From contig NZ_DHNR01000017.1 in the NCBI RefSeq assembly GCF_002409645.1, forward strand, positions 13,716-77,715: 64,000 nucleotides of DNA. The letters run 5' to 3'. Both the position numbers and the translations under genes were made by a program. Shown here in pieces: positions 44,321-53,291 of the stretch. Under the pieces are notes generated by a model. The model saw only the letters and a program-made list of their open reading frames with translations, made no database searches and had not been told where the DNA came from. The number at the start of each line of letters is the position of its first letter. The stretch's first letter is position 1. The stretch comes from Acetobacter sp. UBA5411. GTDB lineage: Bacteria > Pseudomonadota > Alphaproteobacteria > Acetobacterales > Acetobacteraceae.

Positions 44321-44368
44321 GTGGGAGAGCGTTTCGCAACGGAACCACTCTCCCCACCGAAACGCTCT
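44321..44368. terminator. Two mutually exclusive hairpins after cobC
   Basis: AGAGCGTTTCG (44326-44336) pairs with CGAAACGCTCT (44358-44368). Alternatively GTGGGAGAG (44321-44329) pairs with CTCTCCCCAC (44348-44357) with one unpaired base. The two folds share 44326-44329. They lie between the convergent cobC and PQQ dehydrogenase genes and probably terminate both. Confidence 0.55.
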
Positions 44369-44369
44369 A

Positions 44370-45716
44370 TTACTGAGCAGACGTTGCGGTCACCCGCCAG
44401 ACCGCGTTCCCGACATCATCTGCCACCAGCAGCGCACCATCCTTGTCCAGCGCAAGGCCAACCGGGCGTCCATACACATGATCTTCGTCACCCGTCAGAA
44501 AGCCGGTGAGAACATCCTTGGGTGCGCCAGAAGGTTTTCCATTCTCAAAAGGCACATAGATCACCTTGTAGCCACTTTTGGGCCGTCGGTTCCATGAGCC
44601 GTGCTGGGCAATGAACAGTCCACTACGCCAGTCGGTTGGCAACGCCTGAGCATCCATAGCAAAGGCAACGCCGAGAGAGGCTGTGTGTGGGCAGATTGCG
44701 TAATCGGGGACAATAGCCTGTGTGACCAGTGATGGATTTTCAGGTTTCACACGAGCGTCGACATGCTGACCGTAATAGCTGTAAGGCCAGCCGTAAAATC
44801 CGCCCTCTTTTACTGCTGTGATATAGTCAGGCACCAGATCGCTGCCGATTTCATCTCGTTCATTGACCGCAACCCAGAGAGCGCCGGTTTGCGGCTCCCA
44901 TGCCAGTCCATTGGGATTGCGCAGACCCGTGGCGTAGGGAGTCAGAGTGCGGCTTGCGAGATCCAGATGCAGGATGCGCGCTCGGTCCTTTTCCGCTTCC
45001 ATGCCGTTTTCCGCGACATTGCTGTTTGATCCCACCGTGACGAACAGGGACTGTCCATCGGGGGCGGCCAGAATGTTCTTGGTCCAGTGGTGATTATATC
45101 CCGACGGAAGGTCGACAATCTTCTCGCCCGGTTCGCTGATATGGGTTTCGCCCTCGTGATAAGGGAAGCGCATGATCGCATCGGCATTGGCGACATAGAG
45201 ATCGTTTCCGATCAGCGCCATCCCGAACGGGGAGTGGAGATGTTCAAGAAACACCTCGTGCGTATCAGCCTGTCCTGACTGCCTGGAATCTCTCAGCAGG
45301 ATGATCCTGTCGGGACTTTTGCCACCGGCTCCGGCTTTTTTCATGAAGAAGTTGGCAAAGACACTTTTGACAGAGTTTGCATCCGTGCCCGGCGATTCGG
45401 ATTCGGCCACCAGAATGTCACCGTTGGGCAATTTGTAGAGCCAGCGTGGATGGTCCAGACCGGTTGCATACGGCGTGACCGTCAGACCAGCCGCTGCGAC
45501 AGGATGAGCATTGTTCTGCCATCCGACAGGTGAGGCGACATTGATTGTGGGAACCAGTCTCGGGTCGGGAGCGGGCAGCGTGGGCCGGGGGCCTGTGCCT
45601 TCCGCCACGGGCAACGTCGCCCGCTCATTCTGAAGGACAGTTTTCCAGAGACCGCCCCCAATCAGGACGATGACGACGGCGCCCCCGAGCCCGTAAATCC
45701 AGGTCTTTCGTGACAT
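44370..45716 (-). CDS. Membrane-anchored PQQ-type sugar dehydrogenase (sorbosone dehydrogenase-like)
   Basis: 448 residues. An N-terminal membrane anchor (YGLGGAVVIVLIGGGLWKTV) is followed by a six-bladed beta-propeller of the soluble-GDH/L-sorbosone dehydrogenase family: GLDHPRWLYKLPNGDILVAE, HLHSPFGMALIGNDLYVANA, YNHHWTKNILAAPDGQSLFV, GLRNPNGLAWEPQTGALWVA and QHGSWNRRPKSGYKV. These carry the family's PQQ and calcium sites. Likely oxidises a sugar or sugar derivative on the periplasmic side. The start at 45716 is supported by AAGGAAAAGAG. This type of surface sugar oxidation is typical of acetic acid bacteria. Exact substrate unknown. Confidence 0.88.
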   Translation of the reverse strand: MSRKTWIYGLGGAVVIVLIGGGLWKTVLQNERATLPVAEGTGPRPTLPAPDPRLVPTINVASPVGWQNNAHPVAAAGLTVTPYATGLDHPRWLYKLPNGDILVAESESPGTDANSVKSVFANFFMKKAGAGGKSPDRIILLRDSRQSGQADTHEVFLEHLHSPFGMALIGNDLYVANADAIMRFPYHEGETHISEPGEKIVDLPSGYNHHWTKNILAAPDGQSLFVTVGSNSNVAENGMEAEKDRARILHLDLASRTLTPYATGLRNPNGLAWEPQTGALWVAVNERDEIGSDLVPDYITAVKEGGFYGWPYSYYGQHVDARVKPENPSLVTQAIVPDYAICPHTASLGVAFAMDAQALPTDWRSGLFIAQHGSWNRRPKSGYKVIYVPFENGKPSGAPKDVLTGFLTGDEDHVYGRPVGLALDKDGALLVADDVGNAVWRVTATSAQ

Positions 45717-45820
45717 GCTCTTTTCCTTTTTGCACCAGACCGCGCTGATATCGGACAGGTTCAACGCCCGGAAAAAGAGGATGTTTTACGGAGAGAGATA
45801 ATTTTGATGGAAAAAGAGGC

Positions 45821-48007
45821 TCACACCTTGAAACGCTTGGAGGCGTCAAGGAAGACGCGATTGGCATCCAGCTCATGTGAGACGACGATCAGATAGGCGA
45901 TAGCGCGCGTCAGCTCGATGCGTGTGGTGATATTTTCTTCTCGCCCTTCAATCTGGCGAAGAATGGCTGTAGCGCGGCGGGCAGTCGTGGAAGCCCGGTT
46001 ATAGTTGCCGGTGAACTGGCTCATCCGGTTCAGCGTCGCCTGCACGGCCTGTCGTGCCTGCGGTGGGAGCTGGTTACGGGCCTGAACATTGCGCAGACGG
46101 ATGATGTTGAGGCCAATGGTCATGGCGGCCAGCGTGCCCTGCAGATAACCCTCGATGGTGGGGGAGGGCGTAGGGCCGGCATGCCGGATGACGCGAGCGA
46201 ATCGATCGATGTTTCGACCGGTCCAGTCCTGTGTCAGCGGAATCGGTTGGGCCGCGGCCAGCGTACGCAGATCCTGCAGCATGGTTCTCCGCATCCGCCA
46301 GCGTTCATCGGCCGCATTGAAAGGCAGCACGAGACGGAAGATCGCCACCGCAAAAGCGACACCCAGCAGGACAGCGCCCGTCGAGTTGAACCAGCCGATC
46401 TCGTTCCAGCGCCCCTGATTCCATGTGTGCACGAAGTTCGGGAGAAGCAGCGTGTAAGCCGCGGCATGAAGCGCCGTAGAGGCATTGCGGGCGGCGAGTC
46501 CGCCAGCGACGCTCGGGATGAACATGGCGGCGATCAGCATCTCGTATTCCGACATGCGGGGGATCAGCAGAAAGACGAGGAAGAACGAGACAACGGCGGC
46601 CCAGATGCCGCCCTTGAGGAAGTTGGACGTGGCGAGAACAGGATTCTCTCTTGTGGCGAACAGGCCACAGACCAGTGTCACGAATGTCACAAACCCGAGG
46701 CCGGTCGGCCATGCAGTGATTTCCCACAGCAGAGCGGATGCCACAGTCGCGGCGGCGGCCCGCACGCCATTATAGGCGGCCTCACGCCAGTCGCGGTGGG
46801 ACTGGAGCCGGAAACGGAAATGGTCGCCGGGAATGACGGTGTGGCTGGCCTTGAACTCCGCCAGCGCGATATCGAGTTCCGCCAGCAACTCATCCAGTGC
46901 GTTATGCAGAATGCGTTGATCCAGCAGTCCCGGAATGCGCGGATCTTTGGCCGTGCGGTCGCCAATCGCGATTTCTTCAGTCAGGGCGTCGACGATACGC
47001 TGGCGACATTCGGCCCGCAGCAATGACAGGTCATGCCGGACAAGTTCGACATTTTCATCCGTATCAAGACGGGGTGGCACGGTCTCCAGAAAGGTCCGGG
47101 TCAGGAGCGCCGTCTGATCGAAGACTGGCTGGGCCCGGTCCAGCGACTGGAGTCTGACCGTCATGCCGAGACCTCGTGACAGCAGAACGGACACGGCGGC
47201 GAGGGCGGCGCGAGCGTGATCGCCCTCATGACCATGCGGACCCATTTCGACTTCACTGAATTCGATCTGGTCGTTGATCGACAGAAGGGGGCCGAACAGG
47301 GTGCGTGACCGGATCAGGGCGGCCTGATTCCCTTCCAGAAGACTCGAGATGGCCTCCGAGACGCTTGTCAGCGCACTCCGCAGTTTCGTGCGAATGTTGG
47401 AACGCGCCGTGGCGGCGAGATTATGCGCGAAAAGCCCGGCCAGAAGGGCTTCGCAAGTGATGCCGAGAATGATGTAGGTGGCGCGGGACATGGCCACCAT
47501 GAAGACGTTTTCAGGATCGTTGACGGCACCCAGCGCGATGATGGCCGTGGTGTAGCCCGCGAGAACGAGTGCGTAGGACCGGAAGTTATGGACCAGCGTG
47601 GCCAGCGCGCAGCACACGCCGAGCCAGATGGCGAGCGCCGGGAAAAACAGCCACGGATATTGCGGGAACGCAGAGATCAGAGTGATCGACATGATCACGC
47701 CGATGGCGGTTCCGACGATACGCCAGCGGGATTTTGAGAGACTTTCGCCGCGGGAGCCCTGCGCCACGATCCAGACGGTCATGGCCGCCCATTGCGGGTC
47801 GTCCAGTTCCATCCACATGGCGATGACCAGCGCCAGCATGGCGGCTACGGTCGTACGGACCGCAAACCCCAAGGCTGCCGGAGTGGGAGCATACAACCAG
47901 CGAAACGCGTTGTTCCGTGTCTCTCCCGGCTGCCTTATTGGACGCAAATGGCTCAGGAAAGGAACGCGCTTGATCAGAAAGAGTGGAATTCCGGGAAGCG
48001 CGGGCAC
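45821..48007 (-). CDS. FUSC-family membrane transporter
   Basis: 728 residues, GTG start. Two blocks of membrane helices (about residues 48-190 and 405-540), each followed by a cytoplasmic region, the architecture of FUSC/AaeB-like exporters of aromatic acids and fusaric acid. DDPQWAAMTVWIVAQGSRGE and SLSKSRWRIVGTAIGV are conserved family segments. No membrane-fusion partner is adjacent. The substrate is not evident; plant phenolic acids are plausible. An ordinary-looking intact gene. Confidence 0.88.
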   Translation of the reverse strand: MPALPGIPLFLIKRVPFLSHLRPIRQPGETRNNAFRWLYAPTPAALGFAVRTTVAAMLALVIAMWMELDDPQWAAMTVWIVAQGSRGESLSKSRWRIVGTAIGVIMSITLISAFPQYPWLFFPALAIWLGVCCALATLVHNFRSYALVLAGYTTAIIALGAVNDPENVFMVAMSRATYIILGITCEALLAGLFAHNLAATARSNIRTKLRSALTSVSEAISSLLEGNQAALIRSRTLFGPLLSINDQIEFSEVEMGPHGHEGDHARAALAAVSVLLSRGLGMTVRLQSLDRAQPVFDQTALLTRTFLETVPPRLDTDENVELVRHDLSLLRAECRQRIVDALTEEIAIGDRTAKDPRIPGLLDQRILHNALDELLAELDIALAEFKASHTVIPGDHFRFRLQSHRDWREAAYNGVRAAAATVASALLWEITAWPTGLGFVTFVTLVCGLFATRENPVLATSNFLKGGIWAAVVSFFLVFLLIPRMSEYEMLIAAMFIPSVAGGLAARNASTALHAAAYTLLLPNFVHTWNQGRWNEIGWFNSTGAVLLGVAFAVAIFRLVLPFNAADERWRMRRTMLQDLRTLAAAQPIPLTQDWTGRNIDRFARVIRHAGPTPSPTIEGYLQGTLAAMTIGLNIIRLRNVQARNQLPPQARQAVQATLNRMSQFTGNYNRASTTARRATAILRQIEGREENITTRIELTRAIAYLIVVSHELDANRVFLDASKRFKV

Positions 48008-48247
48008 GGTTTTGCCTGAAACAGAGAACGGGAAGAGGGATTATGGATAACGAAACTTTGCCCCGTGTCTTGTAGGGCTGGCCGCATATCAGACATTTCC
48101 ATTGCGAAATCCTGTCCCGGATGGGGTTTGTGACCATAACGCAGCTGTGATCTGTCGCCAATGCATGCGAAGTGGAGTAACATTCGGGAGCTGGCAGGGT
48201 TGCGCTTCCAGCAGCGGTGTCTTCGTGCGGAACAGGGAGCTTACTCA

Positions 48248-48589
48248 ATGAGTGTTTTTGATAATCTTGTCGACAAGGTCAGCAGTGCGCTTGGAGTGGA
48301 TCTCCATGAGAAACTGAGCGGACAGATCCAGACGCTTCTGCAGCCGGAAATGATCCAGAATATCGTTGCCAAGGCTGACGAGGCCGGACTGGGCGACAAG
48401 GTGCGCTCGTGGATCGGTAAGGGTGACAATCTGCCGGTTACCCCGGATGAGATTCGCCAGATTTTGGGTAATTCCGAAGTGCAGGCGCTGGTGTCGCGCA
48501 CCGGTCTGCCGGCTGAGACGCTGCTGCCCGCGCTGTCTCACTTCCTTCCGCAGGCTGTCGACAAGAAGACTCCCGAAGGCGAAGCCTGA
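48248..48589 (+). CDS. YidB-family (DUF937) protein
   Basis: 113 residues. The C-terminal NLPVTPDEIRQILGNSEVQA, LVSRTGLPAETLLPALSHFL and PQAVDKKTPEGEA match the YidB signature (PxxLxxxLG...G.....LPxxVDxLTP.G). Function of the family is not established. The start at 48248 has GGGAG upstream; the longer frame from 48161 lacks family resemblance. A divergent paralogue lies at 61179-61571. Followed 30 bp later by a small membrane protein. Confidence 0.85.
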   Translation: MSVFDNLVDKVSSALGVDLHEKLSGQIQTLLQPEMIQNIVAKADEAGLGDKVRSWIGKGDNLPVTPDEIRQILGNSEVQALVSRTGLPAETLLPALSHFLPQAVDKKTPEGEA

Positions 48590-48619
48590 GAAAGAAGCAG
48601 GTGTTGCGAGAGGCATGAG

Positions 48620-49132
48620 ATGACAGTCGGCGAAGGTATAACCCGGGTAGATCTCTGGATTCTGGATCGGGTCTTTCAGCCGCTGGCGGATCGCCTGCCG
48701 GAACGACTCCCCGCTTTCGAAGTGGGGATGAGTCTCCTGTTCGGCTCTCTCATGCTGTCGGGAGCGGCGACGGCGGCAATGATCTTTCTGCTGGGCATGG
48801 ACCCGTTCAGCGCCATGTTCGACATTCTGATCTGGGTTCTCTGGGTGTCGTTCTATCTTGGCGTCAACCGGGTCCGCTCTCTGGTCAGACCCGGTTTCGT
48901 CAATCCCCTGCGGGCCATGTTTCTCGGTCTGAGACCGATCTCTGTGGTGTTTCTGATCTACTCTGCCTGGCAGGGTTCAACCGTGGACGCGCATTACACT
49001 CTGGCGGCCTGGTTCAACACTCTGGCCAATGCGACATTCACGATCGGGGTCTATCTGGCGTCGTGCAACGTCAAACCGCCTGAGCAGCAGGCATCGGTCT
49101 GGCAGAGGGATTTCGTCGGCGCGCCGGACTAG
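48620..49132 (+). CDS. Hypothetical membrane protein
   Basis: 170 residues with about four hydrophobic segments (LLFGSLMLSGAATAAMIFLL, FDILIWVLWVSFYLGV, ISVVFLIYSAW, NATFTIGVYLAS). No known family recognised. Cytoplasmic tails are charged. Same strand as the YidB-like gene and only 30 bp after it, so probably one transcript. Coding quality is good. Confidence 0.8.
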   Translation: MTVGEGITRVDLWILDRVFQPLADRLPERLPAFEVGMSLLFGSLMLSGAATAAMIFLLGMDPFSAMFDILIWVLWVSFYLGVNRVRSLVRPGFVNPLRAMFLGLRPISVVFLIYSAWQGSTVDAHYTLAAWFNTLANATFTIGVYLASCNVKPPEQQASVWQRDFVGAPD

Positions 49133-49203
49133 GGCTTATCGCTCTGAAAGTGTGTTTTGGTGAGGCTTTCTAAAACAGGCTCCCCCAAAAACCCTTACGT
49201 CAC

Positions 49204-50721
49204 TTAGCGCCCGTAATCCTCATGCACCGTGTCCAGATCCGCAAAGCGGGTGTACTGGCCTTCGAAGTAAAGCTGCACGGTGCCAGTCGGTCCATGACGC
49301 TGTTTCTCAAGGATCAGTTCCGCCTTGTTATGGACAAGCTCCATCTTGCGGCCCCAGTCTTCAAGCGCCGCCTGATATTTATCCGACGAGTCATAGGCCG
49401 TTTCTTTCGGCTCACGCTGCTGGAGATAGTATTCGTCACGATAGACGAACATCACGGCGTCGGCGTCCTGCTCAATCGAGCCTGATTCACGCAGATCGGA
49501 CAGCATCGGGCGCTTGTCTTCGCGGCTTTCCACCTGACGGGAAAGCTGGGACAGCGCGATGACAGGAACTTCCAGTTCCTTGGCAATGGCTTTCAGGCCC
49601 TGGGTGATCATCGAGATTTCGAGCACGCGGTTGTCCGGACGTGTGCCGACGGCGGGCCGCATGAGCTGGAGGTAATCGACCACGACAAGGCTCAGCCCCT
49701 TGGTCCGTTTCAGGCGGCGGCAGCGCGTGCGCATGGCCGACAGCGAGATGGCAGGAGTGTCGTCGATGACCAGTGGAAGCTGGGTCAGTTCACGACTGAC
49801 GCGCACGAACCGGTCGAATTCCTTCTGCCCGATGTCGCCGCGACGGATGCGCTCACCGGAGACTTCGGCCTGCTCGGAGAGAATACGTGTGGCGAGCTGT
49901 TCGGACGACATTTCGAGTGAGAAGATCGCGACAGCCCCTTCCGGCTGCACGCCTTCACCTTTTTCGCGAGCAGCGTTCAACAGGGCGCGGGCGGCGGAGA
50001 AAGCGATCTTGGTGGCGAGCGCGGTCTTGCCCATGGCGGGACGACCGGCGAGGATCAGCAGATCGGACGGATGCAGACCGCCAGTCTTCTTGTCGAAGTC
50101 GCGCAGGCCGGAGGTGAGTCCGGACACATCACCTTCATTACGGAAGGCTTTTTCGGCGGTTTCGATGGCGGAGGCGAGCGCCCGGTCGAAGCCGGTGAAA
50201 CCGCCGTCTTGTCCCTTGTCGGTAGCCAGCCGGAAAAGCTGTTCCTCACCGGCGGCGATCTGATCCTGCCCGCCGAGGTCGGTGCTGCCGAAGGCGCTGT
50301 TGACGATCGTCTCGCCGATATCGATCAGCTGACGGCGAATCCATGCGTCCTGAATCGCCCGGCCATAGTCGCCAGCGTTGATGATACCGACCGTCGCCGT
50401 CAGCAGTCGGGCGAGGTAGGGGAGGCCGCCGACCTCATCAAGGATGCCCGAATTTTCCAGCGTGGCGCGTAGCGTGACCGGATCGGCCAGCATGCCGGCC
50501 TCAATGCGCTTGGCGATGGCGTCATAGATCGCGCCGTTCACCCGGTTGGCGAAATGCGCGCCGGTCAGGAAGTCCGAGACGCGGTCATAGGCCTTGTTGT
50601 TGGTCAGCAGTGCGCCAAGGAGCGCCTGTTCGGCGTCCACATTGGAGGGCGGCTGACGCAGCGAAACACCAAGGAGTGCGCCGTCAGCGGGAGGAGCGGG
50701 TGCGATGGAAGAGTCGGTCAT
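49204..50721 (-). CDS. dnaB: Replicative DNA helicase DnaB
   Basis: 505 residues. Unwinds DNA at replication forks as a hexamer. N-terminal DnaB domain: PPSNVDAEQALLGALLTNNK at about 24-43. RecA-like C-terminal domain: Walker A GRPAMGKTALA, Walker B in LVVVDYLQLM, arginine-finger region IALSQLSRQVESREDKRPML and SDLRESGSIEQDADAVMFVY. The ATG at 50721 is preferred over a GTG two codons earlier. The loader candidate is the DUF721 protein at 27027. Confidence 0.97.
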   Translation of the reverse strand: MTDSSIAPAPPADGALLGVSLRQPPSNVDAEQALLGALLTNNKAYDRVSDFLTGAHFANRVNGAIYDAIAKRIEAGMLADPVTLRATLENSGILDEVGGLPYLARLLTATVGIINAGDYGRAIQDAWIRRQLIDIGETIVNSAFGSTDLGGQDQIAAGEEQLFRLATDKGQDGGFTGFDRALASAIETAEKAFRNEGDVSGLTSGLRDFDKKTGGLHPSDLLILAGRPAMGKTALATKIAFSAARALLNAAREKGEGVQPEGAVAIFSLEMSSEQLATRILSEQAEVSGERIRRGDIGQKEFDRFVRVSRELTQLPLVIDDTPAISLSAMRTRCRRLKRTKGLSLVVVDYLQLMRPAVGTRPDNRVLEISMITQGLKAIAKELEVPVIALSQLSRQVESREDKRPMLSDLRESGSIEQDADAVMFVYRDEYYLQQREPKETAYDSSDKYQAALEDWGRKMELVHNKAELILEKQRHGPTGTVQLYFEGQYTRFADLDTVHEDYGR

Positions 50722-50847
50722 TGTCACGCTGACTGTTTATCATTCCAGAGAGAGGGCGGACAGTCCCGAGAGGTAAGGAGCGTTGGATCGGATGAAGGTC
50801 GTTGCCGGAAACAGAAGAAATTCCGGAAGACCGCATTGATCATTTTG

Positions 50848-50895
50848 CGGGACTCTGCCCCGTGCTCGCAAAGGAACATAGTCTCTTGGAGCCCG
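50848..50895 (+). repeat. GC-rich intergenic repeat, copy 2
   Basis: Reads GGGACTCTGCCCCGTGCTCG, then CAAAGGAACATAGTCTCTTG and GAGCCCG; it aligns with copy 3 (55513) and with the reverse complements of copies 1 and 4. Confidence 0.6.
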
Positions 50896-50926
50896 ATTTT
50901 TTCACAGCAATTTTCTGATAATAAAT

Positions 50927-51007
50927 CAAAAGTTTTTGGGTGCCGCCTTTTTTCAAAAAGCCGGCATTTCCAAAGCTTTTTGAAAAAGCTTTATCAAAAA
51001 CTTTTTT
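50927..51007. repeat. AT-rich palindromic intergenic repeat, copy 1
   Basis: Begins AAAAGTTTTTGGGTGCCGCC and ends CAAAAACTTTTTT, with two internal hairpins (GCCG...TTTTTTCAAAAA...CGGC, AAAGCTTTTTGAAAAAGCTTT). Degenerate relatives lie at 52586-52713 and 60228-60300. Confidence 0.6.
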
Positions 51008-51078
51008 ATGTTGAGTGAGCCATTCTTAAGTCAGAGGAAGGGCTTCCGGTAACCGCAGCCTTCCATGCATCGGGAACA

Positions 51079-52506
51079 TCACGCCGTCGGAAAAATCTTC
51101 CCCGGATTCATGATCCCTTCCGGGTCCACCGCGCCCTTGATGCGGCGCATCATGTCCAGTTCCGCACCGCCACGCCAGCTTGGCATCATGTAGGTCTTGA
51201 GCTGTCCGACACCGTGTTCGGCGGAGAAGGAACCGCCCAGTTCGCGCACGATGTTCGCCACGGTGTCCATCATCTCGTGATCGCGGGCGAGGAATGCCTT
51301 GCCGTCCGCGCCTTCCGGCTGGACGAGATTGAAGTGGATGTTGCCGTCGCCGATATGGCCGAACGGGGCGACGCGGATACCGGGGATCAGCTTTTCGCAG
51401 GCCGCGGTGGCGCGGTCGATGAAAGTCGGGATGGCGGATAGAGGTACGGAGACGTCATTCTTCACGGAAGCACCGGCACGCTTCTGCGCATCGGCATGTT
51501 CCTCGCGCAGCTTCCAGAAGGCCAGACGCTGCGTCTCGCTTTCCGCCAGCACGGCGTCGCTGACAAGGCCGTCCTCGAAGGCCTTGCCCAGCACTTCTTC
51601 CATCAGATCGCGCAGAGCGCCGCCCTCACGTGGACTGGCCAGTTCTACCAGCACATAGGCGGGGGCCGGTTCGGACAGCGGCAGGGAGGCATCGGGGATC
51701 AGGGTGTTGACGAGATTCATGCTCAGGCCAGACATGAACTCGAATGCCTGAATGGCGCTTGGCTCCGTGTTGCGGAAGGCCGAGAATAGGGCTAGCGCGC
51801 CTTTGGCGTCCGTGACGGCGCAGAGGGCGGCCTCGACGGATTTCGGTTTTGGCTGAAGCTGGAGGATGGCAGTGGTGATCAGACCAAGCGTGCCTTCCGA
51901 ACCAATGAAAAGCTGGCGCAGCGCGTAGCCGGTGTTGTCCTTGCGCAGACGACGCATCACGTCGAGCACCTGACCGTCTGGTAGCACGGCTTCGAGGCCC
52001 AGCACCAGTTCGCGGGCATTGCCGTAACGCACGGTATTGTTGCCGCCCGCATTGGTGGCCAGCACGCCTCCGATCTCCGCCGAACCTTCCGAGGAAATGG
52101 ACAGGGGTAGCATCAGCCCGGCAGCCGTCGCGGCGTCCTGCGCCGCCTTCAGCGTCACGCCCGCTTCCACGACCATTGTGTTATCGATCGGATCGATCTC
52201 GCGCACCTTGTTCATGCGGCTGGTGACGATGACCAGCGCGTGGCCAGTCTCATCCGGCGTCGCGCCACCGACCATGCTGGTGTTGCCGCCCTGCGGTACG
52301 ACCGGGACATTATGTTCCGCGCACAGTCGCACGGCTTCCGCGCAGGCTTCCGTGCTGGCCGGACGTGCGACGGCGCAGGCCTTGCCGTGGAAAAGGGCGC
52401 GCCAGTCCGTCAGGAACGGGGCCATGTCGCTGGCGTCCGTTAGCAGGCCACCGGGACCGAGGGCCTTTTCCAGGGAGGCGAGCAGGGCGGGAGGAAGACT
52501 GGTCAT
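51079..52506 (-). CDS. GlcD-type FAD-linked D-2-hydroxyacid oxidoreductase
   Basis: 475 residues. An FAD-binding type-4 domain (PQGGNTSMVGGATPDETGHA, then GNARELVLGLEAVLPDGQVL and LFIGSEGTLGLITTAILQLQ) is followed by the FAD-oxidase C-terminal domain ending FSAEHGVGQLKTYMMPSWRG. The H-G-x-G motif and GHIGDGNIHFN segment (metal-binding in D-2-hydroxyglutarate and D-lactate dehydrogenases) are present. Likely acts on D-2-hydroxyglutarate, D-lactate or glycolate. The start at 52506 is preferred over 52560. The reading is clean, without frameshift. Confidence 0.9.
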   Translation of the reverse strand: MTSLPPALLASLEKALGPGGLLTDASDMAPFLTDWRALFHGKACAVARPASTEACAEAVRLCAEHNVPVVPQGGNTSMVGGATPDETGHALVIVTSRMNKVREIDPIDNTMVVEAGVTLKAAQDAATAAGLMLPLSISSEGSAEIGGVLATNAGGNNTVRYGNARELVLGLEAVLPDGQVLDVMRRLRKDNTGYALRQLFIGSEGTLGLITTAILQLQPKPKSVEAALCAVTDAKGALALFSAFRNTEPSAIQAFEFMSGLSMNLVNTLIPDASLPLSEPAPAYVLVELASPREGGALRDLMEEVLGKAFEDGLVSDAVLAESETQRLAFWKLREEHADAQKRAGASVKNDVSVPLSAIPTFIDRATAACEKLIPGIRVAPFGHIGDGNIHFNLVQPEGADGKAFLARDHEMMDTVANIVRELGGSFSAEHGVGQLKTYMMPSWRGGAELDMMRRIKGAVDPEGIMNPGKIFPTA

Positions 52507-52585
52507 GCGGGTTCGTCCGGATAGGGGCCTGATAGGTGTTCTATAATGCGGAAGAACCAAGAACTGAAATCGGGGCTATTCCCTA

Positions 52586-52713
52586 TTCTTTTTTTGAAAA
52601 AAATAACCAAAAAACTTTATTAAATCAGTGAGTTGCTTAGTAGCGGCAGCAAACTGTTATCCGAATAAACAAAAGTCTTTTTGCTTCTTTTTCTTCAGAA
52701 AAAGATGGAAGCA
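52586..52713. repeat. Degenerate AT-rich repeat, copies 2 and 3
   Basis: The left arm (52586-52620) read in reverse gives AAAGTTTTTTGGTTATTTTT, like the start of copy 1. The right arm (52670-52713) reads CAAAAGTCTTTTTGCTTC and CTTCAGAAAAAGATGGAAGC, a further decayed unit. Confidence 0.4.
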
Positions 52714-52748
52714 GCCATCGTCAGCGGGATGAGAGCAAAATCATGCTT

Positions 52749-53291
52749 CTAATGAAGATAGACAGCATTGGGGACATGATGCGCGGCGGGTTTCAGCGAG
52801 TGAAACAACTCGCCGCCCGCGACCCCGGCGATACAGCCGACCAGCAGCACCATGCCGATCAGTCCGAAACGGGTGTGCGTGGCTGACTGTGCGGCCACCA
52901 GCAGACTCTGGGTTTCCGCCCGGGCCTGCTGGGTCAGAAACAGTTCCGCCTTGAGAGACGCATTGGTCGCCCGCACGTTGCGCAGCTCCATGTCCAGCTT
53001 GTTCAGATTCTCTGAAAGCTCGCGCACACGCTGCCGTTCCAGCTGCACATCGCCAGCCGAGGCTGAACGGGTGGCGCGAGGACGGGGGGGAGCTGTGTTG
53101 GCCCGTTTGGGAGGGTTGGGAGCAATGGCCGTGAAGAGATTCTTGAGAGCGCCGCCGGTGATCTTGTTGCGTTGCGCCCGGGCACGCAGGGCGGAAAGAG
53201 CGGCTTCAGATTGACCAGTCTGTTCTTCCAGAACCAGAGCCAGAATATCGGAGAGAACTTTCAGCTCTTTCGGATCAAGCGAGTCGCTCAT
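52749..53291 (-). CDS. Hypothetical coiled-coil protein with C-terminal membrane anchor
   Basis: 180 residues. A helical N-terminus (SLDPKELKVLSDILALVLEE), a Pro/Arg/Ala-rich linker (about 55-77), a coiled coil (QLERQRVRELSENLNKLDME and onward), and one hydrophobic helix near the C-terminus (FGLIGMVLLVGCIAGVAGGE). The start overlaps the Sua5-like gene stop by four bases (ATGA). No known family. Anchor plus coiled coil suggests a scaffold role, but this is inference. Confidence 0.75.
   Translation of the reverse strand: MSDSLDPKELKVLSDILALVLEEQTGQSEAALSALRARAQRNKITGGALKNLFTAIAPNPPKRANTAPPRPRATRSASAGDVQLERQRVRELSENLNKLDMELRNVRATNASLKAELFLTQQARAETQSLLVAAQSATHTRFGLIGMVLLVGCIAGVAGGELFHSLKPAAHHVPNAVYLH

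Larger units (their letters stand above)
50722..51078. other. Intergenic region between dnaB and the FAD oxidase, packed with repeats
   Basis: It carries dispersed repeats of two families (50848-50895 and 50927-51007) and no convincing gene. The dnaB promoter should lie at its left end. Confidence 0.6.
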
